In this document: positions 43,172 to 52,678 of the stretch, one piece after another | Numbering within the stretch: the first letter of the stretch is position 1 | How the letters are laid out: every line of letters starts with the position of its first letter | Source of the DNA: an uncultured Eubacteriales bacterium | GTDB taxonomy: Bacteria > Bacillota > Clostridia > Christensenellales > Aristaeellaceae | NCBI GenBank assembly: GCA_902799045.1 | Contig: CADBZH010000020.1 | Coordinates: forward strand, 33,963 to 97,962 | Length of the DNA: 64,000 nt | Reading direction: 5' to 3' | Notes under the pieces: model-generated | The model's input: the letters and a program-made list of their open reading frames with translations, nothing else | Databases searched by the model: none | Told to the model about the DNA's origin: nothing | Made by a program: the position numbers and the translations under genes

Positions 43172-43756
43172 GTGAACTGCAAAACCCTCCCCCGCGGCTA
43201 TCGCTACGCCGGAAACCTGGATTTCATGCGAAGCCGCCGACAGATGAAGCTCGTGGTGTATCTTTCGCTGGCGCTCATCGTCGTACCGACGGCCGTCGGG
43301 TTCCTGATCGCGCCGGTCGAGCCGTCCTGGCGGCTCATGAACTCCGTCTGGTGGGGCTGGCTATCGCTGGGCGCGGCGCTGATACTCTACATCCCGCTGC
43401 ATGAGCTGACCCACGGCGTCGTGATGTTCGCGCTCAGCGGCGTGCCGCCGAAGTACGGCCTGAAGCTGCCCTACGCCTACGCGGGCAGCACGGTGTGGTT
43501 CGACAGGAAAAGTCACATCCTGACCGCCCTCGCGCCGGTGGTCGCGTGGGGCGCGGCGCTGCAGATCGCCATCGCGCGCCTGCCGGGCGAATGGTTCTGG
43601 CCGCTTTGGATCGTTCAGATCTCCAACCTGTCCGGCTCGGCGGGCGACCTCTATACCGCCTGGGTGCTATGGCAGATGAAGGGCGATCTGCTGATCCAGG
43701 ACACCGGCGTTCGGATGACGGTCATGAAAAAAGATCCTTCGCACCGCTCCGGATGA
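43172..43756 (+). CDS. DUF3267 membrane zincin-like protein
   Basis: 194 residues with four or five membrane segments and PLHELTHGVVMFA (HExxH) at about residues 74-86, as in DUF3267 putative membrane metallopeptidases. The GTG start at 43172 is after AGCGAGG. The last nine residues (KKDPSHRSG) and stop are encoded inside a family C repeat. Function unknown. Confidence 0.75.
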   Translation: MNCKTLPRGYRYAGNLDFMRSRRQMKLVVYLSLALIVVPTAVGFLIAPVEPSWRLMNSVWWGWLSLGAALILYIPLHELTHGVVMFALSGVPPKYGLKLPYAYAGSTVWFDRKSHILTALAPVVAWGAALQIAIARLPGEWFWPLWIVQISNLSGSAGDLYTAWVLWQMKGDLLIQDTGVRMTVMKKDPSHRSG

Positions 43757-43757
43757 C
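43731..43757. repeat. Palindromic repeat, family C (one half)
   Basis: AAGATCCTTCGCACCGCTCCGGATGAC, one arm of the family C palindrome (see 40840-40908), supplies the DUF3267 stop. Confidence 0.65.
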
Positions 43758-43811
43758 GGGTCTGCCGTGCCGCTCTGAGCGCCCGCGAGAAATCCTTATG
43801 AGGAATGCTGT

Positions 43812-45734
43812 ATGATACTTCTGACGCTTCAAAACGTAAACAAGAGCTTCGTGATGAACGAGGTTTTAAAGGACGTGAACCTGACGCTGCAGACCGGCCA
43901 GCGCATGGGCCTGGTAGGCGTGAACGGCAGCGGCAAGTCCACGCTGTTCAAGCTGATCAGCGGCGCGATGGAGCCGGATTCCGGCACGATCGCGCTGGTG
44001 AAGGGCACGACGGTGGGCATGCTGACCCAGGACGCGGACATCCAGAGCGAGCTGACCATCCAGCAGGAGCTGGAGCGCGTGTTCGAGCCGGTGCGGCAGA
44101 TGGAGGCGCGGCTGCGGCAGATGGAGGCCGAGATGGCAGAAAAGCACGACGATCCCGCCGCCTTCGAGCAGCTCTCCCACGCCTATACCCGCCTGACGGA
44201 CCGCTTTGAGGACACCGGCGGCTATGAGTGGCCCAGCCGCATCCAGGGCGTGCTGGCGGGCTTGGGCTTCGCCCGGGGGCGGGAGACGCAGCCCGCCTCG
44301 CTGCTCTCCGGCGGCGAAAAGACCCGGCTGTGCCTGGCGCGGCTGCTGCTGACCCAGCCGGACCTGCTGATGCTGGACGAGCCCACGAACCACCTGGACC
44401 TCGCCTCCACCCAGTGGCTGGAGGAGACGTTGAAGAAGTATCGCGGCACGGTGCTGGTCATCAGTCACGACCGCTATTTCCTCAATTCCGTGTGCGACTG
44501 CATGGCCGAGCTTTCCATGAAGCGGTTGACCCAGTACCAGGGCAACTACGACCGCTTTGCCGTGCAGCGACAGGCGAACCTGGAGCGCCAGCTGAAGGAA
44601 TACAAGCTGCAGCAGGTGGAAATCGCCCGCCAGGAGGCCATCATCGCCCGCTATCGGATGTACAACCGGGAGAAATCCATCAAGGCCGCGGAGAGCCGCG
44701 AGAAGCGCCTGGAAAAGCTGGAGCGGCTGGAAAAGCCCGTCAGCGAACAGAAGGTGCGCTTCAATTTCACGGCCCGCAGGCGCACCGGCGACGACGTGCT
44801 GATGGTGAAGGACCTGTCCAAGGGCTTCGAGGGACGCACGCTGTTCGAGCACCTCGACCTGCACCTGCGCGCCGGGGACCGGGTGGCCATCATCGGCCCG
44901 AACGGCGTGGGCAAGACCACGCTGCTCAACATCATCGCGGGGCAGCTTGCCGCCGACCACGGCACGGTGACCTTCGGCAGCAACGTGGACCTGGGCTACT
45001 ACGACCAGCAGCAGGCCCAGCTGCACCCGGACAAGGACGTGCTGAACGAGCTGTGGGACGACTTTCCCCGTCTGGAGATGGACCGCATCCGCGGCGTGCT
45101 GGCGCTGTTTTTGCTGACCGGCGACGATGTGTTCCAGCCGGTGGGCACTCTCTCCGGCGGCGAGCGCGGGCGCGTGGCCCTGGCGAAGCTGATGCTGAAG
45201 CAGGACAACCTGCTGCTGCTGGACGAGCCCACAAACCACCTGGACATGGACAGCCGCGAGGTGCTGGAGGGTGCGCTGGAGGACTTCGAGGGCACGATCC
45301 TCACCGTCAGCCACGACCGCTATTTCATCAACAAGGTCGCCACGAAGGTGATCGAAATGCGCCCGGACGGCGCGATGGAATACCTGGGCAATTACGACGA
45401 CTACCTGGAAAAGAAACGCATCCTGGAAGCCGTAGAGGCGGAAGCCGCCCTGGGCGGCATGACCCGGACCCAGATCGACAAGGAAAAGCGCCGGGCGCGG
45501 CTGGCGAAGGAATCGGAAAAGGCGTTGAAGCAGCGGCTCAAACAGGCCGAGAGCGACATCGCCGCCACCGAACAGGCCATCTCCGATCTGGAGGGGCAGA
45601 TGGGGCTGCCGGAAATCTACGCCAACCCCAGCGAATCCGCCCGCGTCGCCCGCGAGCACAGGGAGGCCCAGGAGAAGCTGGACGCGCTGTATGAGCTGTG
45701 GGAGGCATTGAGCGAGGCGGTGGCGGAGGGGTAG
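43812..45734 (+). CDS. ABC-F family ATPase
   Basis: 640 residues with two ABC ATPase domains and no membrane part. First: Walker A GVNGSGKST (about 36-44), LSGGEKTRL, LLMLDEPTNHLDL; second: GPNGVGKTT, LSGGERGRVALAKL, LLLLDEPTNHLDM; and linker coiled coil about 245-310, plus C-terminal coiled coil. Such proteins act on ribosomes (translation factor or antibiotic resistance). Subfamily is not assigned with certainty. GAGGAATG precedes the ATG. Confidence 0.92.
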   Translation: MILLTLQNVNKSFVMNEVLKDVNLTLQTGQRMGLVGVNGSGKSTLFKLISGAMEPDSGTIALVKGTTVGMLTQDADIQSELTIQQELERVFEPVRQMEARLRQMEAEMAEKHDDPAAFEQLSHAYTRLTDRFEDTGGYEWPSRIQGVLAGLGFARGRETQPASLLSGGEKTRLCLARLLLTQPDLLMLDEPTNHLDLASTQWLEETLKKYRGTVLVISHDRYFLNSVCDCMAELSMKRLTQYQGNYDRFAVQRQANLERQLKEYKLQQVEIARQEAIIARYRMYNREKSIKAAESREKRLEKLERLEKPVSEQKVRFNFTARRRTGDDVLMVKDLSKGFEGRTLFEHLDLHLRAGDRVAIIGPNGVGKTTLLNIIAGQLAADHGTVTFGSNVDLGYYDQQQAQLHPDKDVLNELWDDFPRLEMDRIRGVLALFLLTGDDVFQPVGTLSGGERGRVALAKLMLKQDNLLLLDEPTNHLDMDSREVLEGALEDFEGTILTVSHDRYFINKVATKVIEMRPDGAMEYLGNYDDYLEKKRILEAVEAEAALGGMTRTQIDKEKRRARLAKESEKALKQRLKQAESDIAATEQAISDLEGQMGLPEIYANPSESARVAREHREAQEKLDALYELWEALSEAVAEG

Positions 45735-45754
45735 CCCCTCCCGGGGTATGCTTT

Positions 45755-45830
45755 GGGCGGGCGGCGCAGACTGGAATCGCGCGCACCGCTTCCCGCACCG
45801 CGCACGAGATGCCGCCCCTGCGGAGAGACC
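45755..45830. repeat. GC-rich hairpin repeat, family B
   Basis: GGGCGGGCGGCGCAGACTGG ... GAGATGCCGCCCCTGCGG. One of three repeats that fill the 45735-46055 gap. Confidence 0.55.
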
Positions 45831-45867
45831 ATACCTCAATCGCCATTTCCCATCATGCAGGAGACCA

Positions 45868-45961
45868 GATTGCCACGTCGGCCTGATGGCCTCCTCGCAA
45901 TGACGTTGTACGATAACGCATAGTTGTACGTCATTGCGAGGAGCGAAGTGACGTGGCAATC
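45868..45961. repeat. Palindromic repeat, family D
   Basis: GATTGCCACGTC (45868-45879) is inverted at 45950-45961; inner arms CCTCGCAATGACGT / ACGTCATTGCGAGG. Single copy in the window. No gene lies in this gap. Confidence 0.85.
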
Positions 45962-45975
45962 CGGTCCCCATTTTG

Positions 45976-46040
45976 TAGGGGCGCCGATGCGGCGCCCGCC
46001 CTGAACGCAGCGATTCGTTTTGCGGCGGGCGGCGCAACTG
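45976..46040. repeat. GC-rich hairpin repeat, family B
   Basis: GTAGGGGCGCCGATGCGGCG then GCGGCGGGCGGCGCAACTG, like the pieces at 20593, 26456 and 45755. Confidence 0.55.
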
Positions 46041-46055
46041 TGCAGACGTGGTACA

Positions 46056-46610
46056 ATGTTTACAGAACGTGAGTGGTACATGGTTTACAGTTCAGGAGTA
46101 GACCAGGCGGTGTTTGCCGAGAGCCACGCTGCCATATTCTCAAAAAAGCGCCAGAAGACGCTGCTCTACTGCGGCATCGTGTTCCTGGCCTTCGGGCTGG
46201 TCTTCCTGGCCCTCCAGGCGCGCGTCCCCGTGCTCTCCGCGCTGTGCGTGCCGACGCTGCTCACCGGCATCCTCGTCGTCATTTGGGCGCAGACCCTCCA
46301 AAAATCAGAACTGCGCCGAAAGTACAAGGCCTTCCGGCGCTTCAACGGCGACGCATCCCAGCGCACCGTCACCTGCTATCGCACCTCCCTCTCCGTGGAT
46401 ACCGGCAGGGGCGAGCCCGTCGAGATCGACTACACCGACGTGCGCGAGCACAAGGAGACCGAGCACCTCTGGCTGCTGATCTGCGCCGACCACCGCGGCG
46501 TGATGCTCGCCCGGGACGGCTTCGAGACCGGCTCCTGGAGCGTCCTCCTCGACGCCATCGAGAAGGCCAAGCTGGAAGCCGCCGAGGCCGCGCGGCTGAT
46601 GGAGATGTGA
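46056..46610 (+). CDS. YcxB-like two-helix membrane protein
   Basis: About 184 residues: two membrane helices (about 35-80, LLYCGIVFLAFGLVFLAL and LCVPTLLTGILVVIWA) and a C-terminal domain (PVEIDYTDVREHKETEHLWLLICA...) as in the YcxB-like family of unknown function. Start is uncertain: ATG 46056 has no ribosome site, while ATG 46080 is equally possible. Terminator follows. Confidence 0.65.
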   Translation: MFTEREWYMVYSSGVDQAVFAESHAAIFSKKRQKTLLYCGIVFLAFGLVFLALQARVPVLSALCVPTLLTGILVVIWAQTLQKSELRRKYKAFRRFNGDASQRTVTCYRTSLSVDTGRGEPVEIDYTDVREHKETEHLWLLICADHRGVMLARDGFETGSWSVLLDAIEKAKLEAAEAARLMEM

Positions 46611-46674
46611 GGGAGGCGGCGCCCGCCCATCATCCCACGGATTCCAAATCCGACGATCCCCCCACAGCGCAACG

Positions 46675-46707
46675 TGCCGGCGGCTGGAAAGCCGCCGGCA
46701 TCCTTTT
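46675..46707 (+). terminator. Terminator after the YcxB-like gene
   Basis: TGCCGGCGGCT (46675-46685), loop GGAA, AGCCGCCGGCA (46690-46700), then TCCTTTT. Confidence 0.75.
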
Positions 46708-46769
46708 GCAGGGACCGCTTGGCCTGGCTTTTCGGCCTGCGCGCAAGCGCGGGCAGGCACGTGCCCCGA

Positions 46770-47672
46770 TCACGAAAGGCCGCTCGCGTCCTTCTCCGCC
46801 TTTCTCTTGGCCGATTTCGTGATCTCCTCGTGGTAGAAGTAATTGCAGACGACGGGGGGCTCGCCGAAGGGCGCGCGGTGCAGGTCGTCGTCACGGGTGT
46901 ACTCCATCCCCTCCCGGGCCGTGTATTCGCGGATCTCCCGATCCAGCGCCTCCCAGTAGTCCCGGCGTTTCTTCCCATAGATCTCCTGATACAGCCCGTC
47001 CAACTCCGGGTGATGCCCATGGACCCAATCCAGGATCCGCTTCCTGTAATCGCCCCGCAGGTTCAGGTTTTCCAGCCATACCATGTTGCACTGGCCCTTG
47101 GCCCGCTCGATGATCGCCTTCACATCGGTGATGCCCGGAAAGATGGGCGAGATGAAGCAGGTCGTCTCCACCCCCGCCTCGTAGAACCGGCGCATGGCCT
47201 CCAGCCTGCGCTCGATGCTGACGGCCCGGTCCATCTCCCTGCGAAAATCCTCGTCCAGCGTGTTGATGGACCAGGAGACGTGGGCGCTGGGAAACTGCCT
47301 GATCAGGTCCAGGTCTCGCAGAATCAGGTCGGACTTCGTGGAGATGCTGACGCCGATCCCGGTGGGCAGCAGCTGGGTGAGCAGCGCGCGGGTGCGCCCG
47401 TATTTCTTCTCCAGCGGCTGATAGGGGTCGGTCACCGAGCAAAAGAACGCCTCCTTCCCCACGTACTTCCCGGGCCTGTCGATCTCCGGCCAGCGCTTCA
47501 CATCCACGAACTCGCCCCAGGGCTCCGGGTGGTTGGTGAAGCGCTTCATAAAGGACGCGTAGCAGTACTTGCAGGCGTGGGTGCAGCCCACATAGGGATT
47601 GACGGCGAAATCCGAAACCGGCAGATTCGTCTTGGTCATGATGTCCCTGACTTCGATCTCCCCGACAATCAT
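46770..47672 (-). CDS. Radical SAM protein (SPL-like family)
   Basis: 300 residues with CTHACKYCYASFM (CxxxCxxC cluster motif) at about residues 30-42 and SPL-like motifs KEAFFCSVTDPYQPLEKKY and VSISTKSDLILRDLDLI. Family members include spore photoproduct lyase relatives, but substrate is unknown. The start at 47672 (sixth codon of the longest frame) is chosen because GGAGGAA lies six bases upstream; the first ATG overlaps that site. Next gene upstream is a PPC protein. Confidence 0.85.
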   Translation of the reverse strand: MIVGEIEVRDIMTKTNLPVSDFAVNPYVGCTHACKYCYASFMKRFTNHPEPWGEFVDVKRWPEIDRPGKYVGKEAFFCSVTDPYQPLEKKYGRTRALLTQLLPTGIGVSISTKSDLILRDLDLIRQFPSAHVSWSINTLDEDFRREMDRAVSIERRLEAMRRFYEAGVETTCFISPIFPGITDVKAIIERAKGQCNMVWLENLNLRGDYRKRILDWVHGHHPELDGLYQEIYGKKRRDYWEALDREIREYTAREGMEYTRDDDLHRAPFGEPPVVCNYFYHEEITKSAKRKAEKDASGLS

Positions 47673-47795
47673 CTGTGCTTCCTCCATCGTTCACGCAGCT
47701 TCCCGGCAAGCGCCCGTCAGGCGCCCTTCGCCGGGCCCTCCCGGCGGGCGGCCTTCGCCATGCAGTGCTCCGAATCAGCACAGGGCTTCGCGGTG

Positions 47796-48233
47796 CTATT
47801 TCAGGTTCCAGAAGCCCGTGCCGGTCTCCGGATCGTACTTCATCCGGATCGTGCCGCCCACCACGGGCCGCAGCTCAATTTCCGCCGTGTACAGAACGGT
47901 GATCGACTTGATGTGCCCCGCGGCGACGCGGTGCTGTTCCCCGTCCTTGTAGGCGAAAACCGCATGCACGTGTTGATGATACCCGTTCCCTTCGTCTGTG
48001 AACACATTGCCCGTCAGGGACACGAGCTCCAGCATCCCCCGCAGCGTCCGCGTCTCAAAGGCGTTCGCCTCGGGGATAAAGGTCTGAATCTGGGCCTCGC
48101 TGCATCCGCCGATGCCGCTGAAGGTGGCGGACAGGATTCCCTCCGCCTTGCAGGCCTCCAGAATGCAGCCCAGGATTTCATTCCCCCTGTCCAGGCGGAT
48201 ATAGACCGCTTCGCCATATTTCCTGTACTCCAT
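47796..48233 (-). CDS. PPC/DUF296 domain DNA-binding protein
   Basis: 145-residue single-domain PPC protein (ATFSGIGGCSEAQIQTF; HQHVHAVFAYKDGEQHRVAAGHI), the fold shared with plant AT-hook proteins; bacterial forms probably trimeric with a metal-like His pocket. Function unknown. ATG 48233 after AAGGAG is chosen over TTG two codons earlier. No AT-hook is present. Confidence 0.82.
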   Translation of the reverse strand: MEYRKYGEAVYIRLDRGNEILGCILEACKAEGILSATFSGIGGCSEAQIQTFIPEANAFETRTLRGMLELVSLTGNVFTDEGNGYHQHVHAVFAYKDGEQHRVAAGHIKSITVLYTAEIELRPVVGGTIRMKYDPETGTGFWNLK

Positions 48234-48270
48234 GGCCAATTCTCCTTCTCCTGTTTTCAGTGTGCAAGCC

Positions 48271-50553
48271 CTACCAGATGCGGATCCTGTCCTCAGGCGC
48301 GAGGTACATGCCGTCGCCCTCCCGGACGCCGTAGGTCTCCATAAACTCGTCGAACTGCTGCACCGTCACGTTGATGCGCAGGTGGCTCAGCGGATGCTCG
48401 TTGTAGAGGTCGCCGCGCTCGGCGACCAGCGTGTCCTGCTTGCGCCAGAGGGTCGAATGCGCGCGGAAGTAGCGGTCGTAGTCGAACCCGGGCGTCTGCT
48501 GCGCGATGGCCAGGGTGATGGTCATCCCGCCGATGTCCGCGGCCGCCTCGCCCCACTGGAGCTCGCCCTGGCACGCCCCGTAGGGGAAGGCCCAGATGGC
48601 GCTGAAGTATTCGTCAATGCGGCTCGCCCGCTGCATGAACGCCTCGTAATCCGCCTCCGGCAGCCAGCCGCAGGGCGCGTCGTCGCCGCCGGTCCTGTTG
48701 CCATTTTCGTCGTACTGGATGCCCAGCGGATCAAAGCCGTGCGTCAGCTCGTGGCCGATGATCTCGCCCAGCAAGGCCAGCTTCTCCTCCCTGGACATAT
48801 CCAGCCGATACACGTCCTCAGACACGAAGCCGGAGAGGATGAAGAACTGGTTGAAGCAGCCGTAGTAGAAGGCGTTCACGTCCGTGGTGGCGATCTCGGG
48901 CCGCAGGTCGTAGCGCCAGTCGCCCTTTACCCGCTCCGCGCCCACAAACGCGGCGTTATGCCGCAGGGCATTGACCCTGAGGCTGGCGCAGTTGTCCAGG
49001 AAGGAGGCGTCGGGGGCCACGGCCTGATAGGCGCTGTCGATCAGCTCGTCCGGCGCCATGACGGAGATGGCCATGTTGTCCAGCTTGCGCACGGCGGCCG
49101 CCCGGCCCGCCTCGCTCAGCCAGTCCTCCCCCTCGAGGATCGTGCGGAAGGTATCCCGGATCTCCTCGCACAGGGCGATCAGGTCCTCGCGGGTGGCCGG
49201 GTCGATGAAGGCCGTCATATAGGCGTTCAGCAGGGCGACGTTCACCGGCCCGCGGGATGAGAGGGTTTCGGTGCGATAACCCGCGTTCAGCTCTTCGCGG
49301 GTGCGCGCGACGCCGTCCGCCGCCGCGTCCATGCAGGTGGCCGCCTCATGGTCCAGCAGCTCGCAGGCATCCGCCGCGATGTGGGCCGTGAGATACGCCT
49401 TCAAAATGTCCAGGTTGTCCTCGGTATAGAGGGCGTCCAACTCCTCGATGTATTTGGGGAAGCAGACGTTCACCCGGCCCCCGCGCATCCCGCAGGCGTT
49501 CAGCACCGCCTCCAGCGGGAAGCGCTCGCAGGCTTTGGCAGCGGTCTCAAAGGGCACGAAGCCGTCCAGCGGGCCAGGCTCCTCGTCCTCGTCGGGCCAG
49601 GCGGCCGCCAGCAGCCGGTCCTCCACTTGGTAGCAGCCCGACAGGATGCCGTCGACGGTCTCCTCGTCATAGCCCAGCCTGCCCAGCACGTGCCGCGCCT
49701 TGACGTCGAAATCCCAGCGGGCCGCCTCGATGTCCTCCGGCTCCCCGTTGTGGTAGATCCGCGGCAGCACGGAGAACTCGTCCTCCTCCAGCACCGCAGC
49801 CCAATGGGAGGTATCCTTCTCTTCCAGCGAGACGGTGATGCTCAGCATCCGGCAGAATGGGTCGGCGTCCGGATCGGTGATGAACGCCGTCAGCTCGTCC
49901 AGGCTCGCGGGGCTCTGGGCGGCCTCGACGTATCGGCGCGCGGGCTCCACGCCCTCGCCATCGCGCCTGTCCCAGTTCGTGGCGGCGTCGTAGTAATCCC
50001 ACACGCGCCGGACATCCTCACCGGAGTACTTCTCCCGCTCGTCCAGCAGGGACGCCTTGTTCGCGGCGACCCGCTCGTCCAGGCCGTCCTGTCCGGTGAC
50101 GATCTCCCCCTGGGCCTTCACCTGTTCCTCGGACAGCCAGTCGTAGTTCGAGAAGAGATAATAATCGTTTTCCGGGCCCGGATCGCCGGCGCGGGCCGCC
50201 ACGCCCACGATGCTGGAATCGACCCACTGGTCGCTTCCGACCCAGTTCAGATCCGCCCCGTCATAATCCAGGTCTGCGCCGAAGGGCGCGTTCGAACCGG
50301 CGTCATATCGGTACGCCCGCACCTCGCCGCCGTCGTCGATGAACAACTCCGAAACCCCGTCGCCGTCCACGTCGTACAGGGAATAGTGAACGTTCTCCTG
50401 GCCGACGGTCGCCGCCACACCCGCGAGATACATGATCTCCTCGGCGTCAAAGGCATAGCCCGCCGTTTCGGCAAGTCCCGTCGGCAGGATCAGCGCCAGC
50501 GCGGCCGTCAGCAGGATCGCCAGCGTTCTCTTCATCACTCCGTTCATTCCCAT
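48271..50553 (-). CDS. Secreted M13-family (neprilysin-like) metallopeptidase
   Basis: 760 residues: signal peptide at 7-29 (LAILLTAALALILPTGLAE), then a region with DVDGDGVSELFIDDGG (EF-hand/dockerin-like) near residues 60-75, and a large M13 domain ending with GEIIGHELTHGFDPLGIQYD (HExxH), GWLPEADYEAF and GEAAADIGGMTITLA (third zinc ligand region; canonical ENIADxGG is here EAAADIGG). VNAFYYGCFNQFFIL matches the M13 substrate-binding strand. Probably active extracellular or membrane-linked zinc peptidase; residues upstream of the signal may be cytoplasmic. GAGGGG precedes ATG. Confidence 0.85.
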   Translation of the reverse strand: MGMNGVMKRTLAILLTAALALILPTGLAETAGYAFDAEEIMYLAGVAATVGQENVHYSLYDVDGDGVSELFIDDGGEVRAYRYDAGSNAPFGADLDYDGADLNWVGSDQWVDSSIVGVAARAGDPGPENDYYLFSNYDWLSEEQVKAQGEIVTGQDGLDERVAANKASLLDEREKYSGEDVRRVWDYYDAATNWDRRDGEGVEPARRYVEAAQSPASLDELTAFITDPDADPFCRMLSITVSLEEKDTSHWAAVLEEDEFSVLPRIYHNGEPEDIEAARWDFDVKARHVLGRLGYDEETVDGILSGCYQVEDRLLAAAWPDEDEEPGPLDGFVPFETAAKACERFPLEAVLNACGMRGGRVNVCFPKYIEELDALYTEDNLDILKAYLTAHIAADACELLDHEAATCMDAAADGVARTREELNAGYRTETLSSRGPVNVALLNAYMTAFIDPATREDLIALCEEIRDTFRTILEGEDWLSEAGRAAAVRKLDNMAISVMAPDELIDSAYQAVAPDASFLDNCASLRVNALRHNAAFVGAERVKGDWRYDLRPEIATTDVNAFYYGCFNQFFILSGFVSEDVYRLDMSREEKLALLGEIIGHELTHGFDPLGIQYDENGNRTGGDDAPCGWLPEADYEAFMQRASRIDEYFSAIWAFPYGACQGELQWGEAAADIGGMTITLAIAQQTPGFDYDRYFRAHSTLWRKQDTLVAERGDLYNEHPLSHLRINVTVQQFDEFMETYGVREGDGMYLAPEDRIRIW

Positions 50554-50703
50554 GCTTCCCCTCTCTCAGCCTTGCTCTATCTACAGGATACTACAACGCG
50601 GCCGTTCTGGCAAGTCCCGTTTGTACGGGTTTCAGGGCGAGCGGCCCGCAAGCATATTGCGCTTCGCGTCGCGAAGACGGGGCCGCGCCGGGGCGCGCCC
50701 TAT

Positions 50704-50747
50704 GATACAAAACACCATGTCGGCGCACCGACATGGTGTTTTGTATC
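50704..50747 (-). terminator. Perfect 20-bp palindrome at the end of the chimeric gene
   Basis: GATACAAAACACCATGTCGG (50704-50723) is perfectly inverted at 50728-50747 with loop CGCA. It overlaps the stop codon at 50746-50748 and can terminate either strand, with four T residues in each arm. Confidence 0.75.
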
Positions 50748-52042
50748 AGGCGGTCTCTCCGGCCAGGAGCTTCTCAACCCTGTCCCGCTGCTCGTATAGC
50801 ACGCAGCCGCCCACGTGGTCGTTGTCCAGCACGCCGCCCTCTCGCAGCGCCATGAACAGCGGGGATTGGAGCGCGCCGCGCACACCCAGCTCCCGAACGT
50901 TGACGTCGGAATAGGGTGAGAACGGACAGGGCTCCGCGCCGCCGTGGGAGTTGATGTGGAAGAAGCCCCTGCCCGCCGCCATGCAGCCGCCGTCCGCCTT
51001 CTCGTCGCCGGGGAAGGCCAGCGCCACCAGCTCCGGGAAGGTCTCGCGCAGCTTCCGCGTAGCCTCCAGCAGGTATTCCCGCTCCGCGTCGCCGGGGGCC
51101 AGGTGCGCGGCCTCCTCCGTCACCGGCACGAACTCGATGAAGATCGCCAGCTTGCAGCCCCGGCTGACCAGCTTCTCCATGAATTCGGGGGAGGTGACCT
51201 CCCGGATGTTCTCGGTGGTCACGGTGATGGACGCGCCGAACAACAGGTTTTTCTCGCCGAGCCGATCCATGGCCGCGATCAGCCGGTCGTAGACCCCCTC
51301 GCCCCGCCGGGCGTCGGTGATCTCCCTGTCCCCCTCGATGCTCAGCACCGGGATCAGGTTGCGGCATTTGTCCAGCTGGGCAAAGGTGGTGTCGTCCATG
51401 TAGGTGCCGTTGGTGAAGATCGGGAAGAGCAGGTTCTTCATCTCCCCCGCCGCCTCGATCACATTCCAGCGCAGCAGCGGCTCGCCGCCCGCCAGCATGA
51501 TGAAGCTGACGCCCAGGCCCTCGGCCTCCCTGAAGACGGCCTGCCACTCCCCGGTGCTCAACTGCTTCACCGGCTCCGCGTCCACCGTGGCGTTGTTGCA
51601 GCGGGAGTAGCTGGCGTTGTAATGGATGGTGCAGAATCGGTATTGCAGCGGCGCGAAGTCGTAGATCGCCGTTTTCCCGGATTCATAGTCGATCATCACC
51701 CGATCCCGGACCTCCTCGGTCGCGGAGCCGTCCAGGATCGCCCCATAGCGGGAATCGGTGTTCACGGCGGGGCCGACGGAACGGACGCCGCGCATTTCAT
51801 AGCGCTCCCCGCCGATTATCAGCGCCCTGCGCAGCAGGCTGGCGGCGTGATAATCGTGGACCAGGGAGATATAGGCGGATTGCGGCGTCCCGATGCCGCC
51901 CCGCCGGACGGCCTCCAGACCCGCGGCGAGGATTGGGATAGCGGTGGTACTGCTCGCAGCAGACGATCTTCGCGCCGCGCCCGGCCAGCGCCTCCAGCCT
52001 CTCCGGCTTCACCACGCTGAATGAAGAGGATTGCGCGAACAT
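50746..52042 (-). pseudogene. Chimera: Gfo/Idh/MocA oxidoreductase fragment joined to a radical SAM domain
   Basis: Minus strand 52042-51630 encodes the middle of a Gfo/Idh/MocA oxidoreductase (AKIVCCEQYHRYPNP, then GTPQSAYISLVHDYHAASLL, AVNTDSRYGAI) with a frameshift near 51920 and no Rossmann start. It continues in frame, about 51640, into a radical SAM/SPASM-like part (VSFIMLAGGEPLLRWNVI; GCKLAIFIEFVP; ...GGAEPCPFSPY) ending at 50746. The cluster motif reads YNASYSRCNNA, so two of three expected Cys are Tyr. An open frame exists from ATG 51795 (349 residues). Most likely a recombined, decayed gene; function uncertain. Confidence 0.7.
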
Positions 52043-52087
52043 CTATCGGCTGATGGTGTGACGCGCGCCCCAGGATCAACCCATGAC

Positions 52088-52116
52088 AACGCCCTGCCGC
52101 TTGCGGCAGGGCGTTT
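52088..52116 (-). terminator. Terminator of the tetR gene
   Basis: ACGCCCTGCCGC (52089-52100) pairs with GCGGCAGGGCGT (52103-52114) around TT; minus-strand tail TTGTC. Confidence 0.65.
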
Positions 52117-52121
52117 AACTT

Positions 52122-52670
52122 TCAGAACAGGCTTCCCGACAGCAGCGTCATCAGCAGAGACTCCAGCTGGTTCGCGCTGCTGGCGCAACCCTCCTGGGCG
52201 TAGCGCCGGGCCACACAGGCGATGCCCCCGGCGTAGAAGGACGCGGCATAGCTGCGCACGCACGCATCCGCCCTCGGCAGGAAGCACTCGCAGCTGTCCA
52301 TGGCCTCAAAGAAGCTGTCGTAGAGCAGGTAGTCGATCCGGTTGTCCACCAGCAGCTTGATGAGGCTCCGGTTGCGCAGCATGTATTCACTGTAGCCGTG
52401 ACACAGCCAGCGGAGCGTGTCCCCCCGGCAGGCGATGTGCTCCGGCTCGCTGAGCTCCGGCCCGTCGCAGTATTGCGCCTGCAGGTTGAACACCATCACG
52501 TTCTCCCGGCTGGTGAACAGCGTGTAGAAGGTCTGGCGGGAGATCCCCGCCGCCCGGCAGATTTCGCTGACAGTGATCTGCGCAAAGGGCTTCTCCGCCA
52601 ACAGCGCCATCAGCGCGTCCGCGATCTGCCGCTGGGATTGCAGCGCCGTCTTGTTCGTCCCACAGTACAT
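52122..52670 (-). CDS. TetR-family repressor, divergent from lon
   Basis: 182 residues: N-terminal helix-turn-helix (QIADALMALLAEKPFAQITVSEICRAAGISRQTFYTLFTSREN, about residues 15-57) and an all-helical ligand domain. Its 5' region shares palindromic operators with the lon promoter, suggesting it regulates itself and lon. Start ATG 52670 is behind AGGGGTG; a 7-bp repeat tract lies just upstream in the leader. Confidence 0.88.
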   Translation of the reverse strand: MYCGTNKTALQSQRQIADALMALLAEKPFAQITVSEICRAAGISRQTFYTLFTSRENVMVFNLQAQYCDGPELSEPEHIACRGDTLRWLCHGYSEYMLRNRSLIKLLVDNRIDYLLYDSFFEAMDSCECFLPRADACVRSYAASFYAGGIACVARRYAQEGCASSANQLESLLMTLLSGSLF

Positions 52671-52678
52671 AAAAACAC

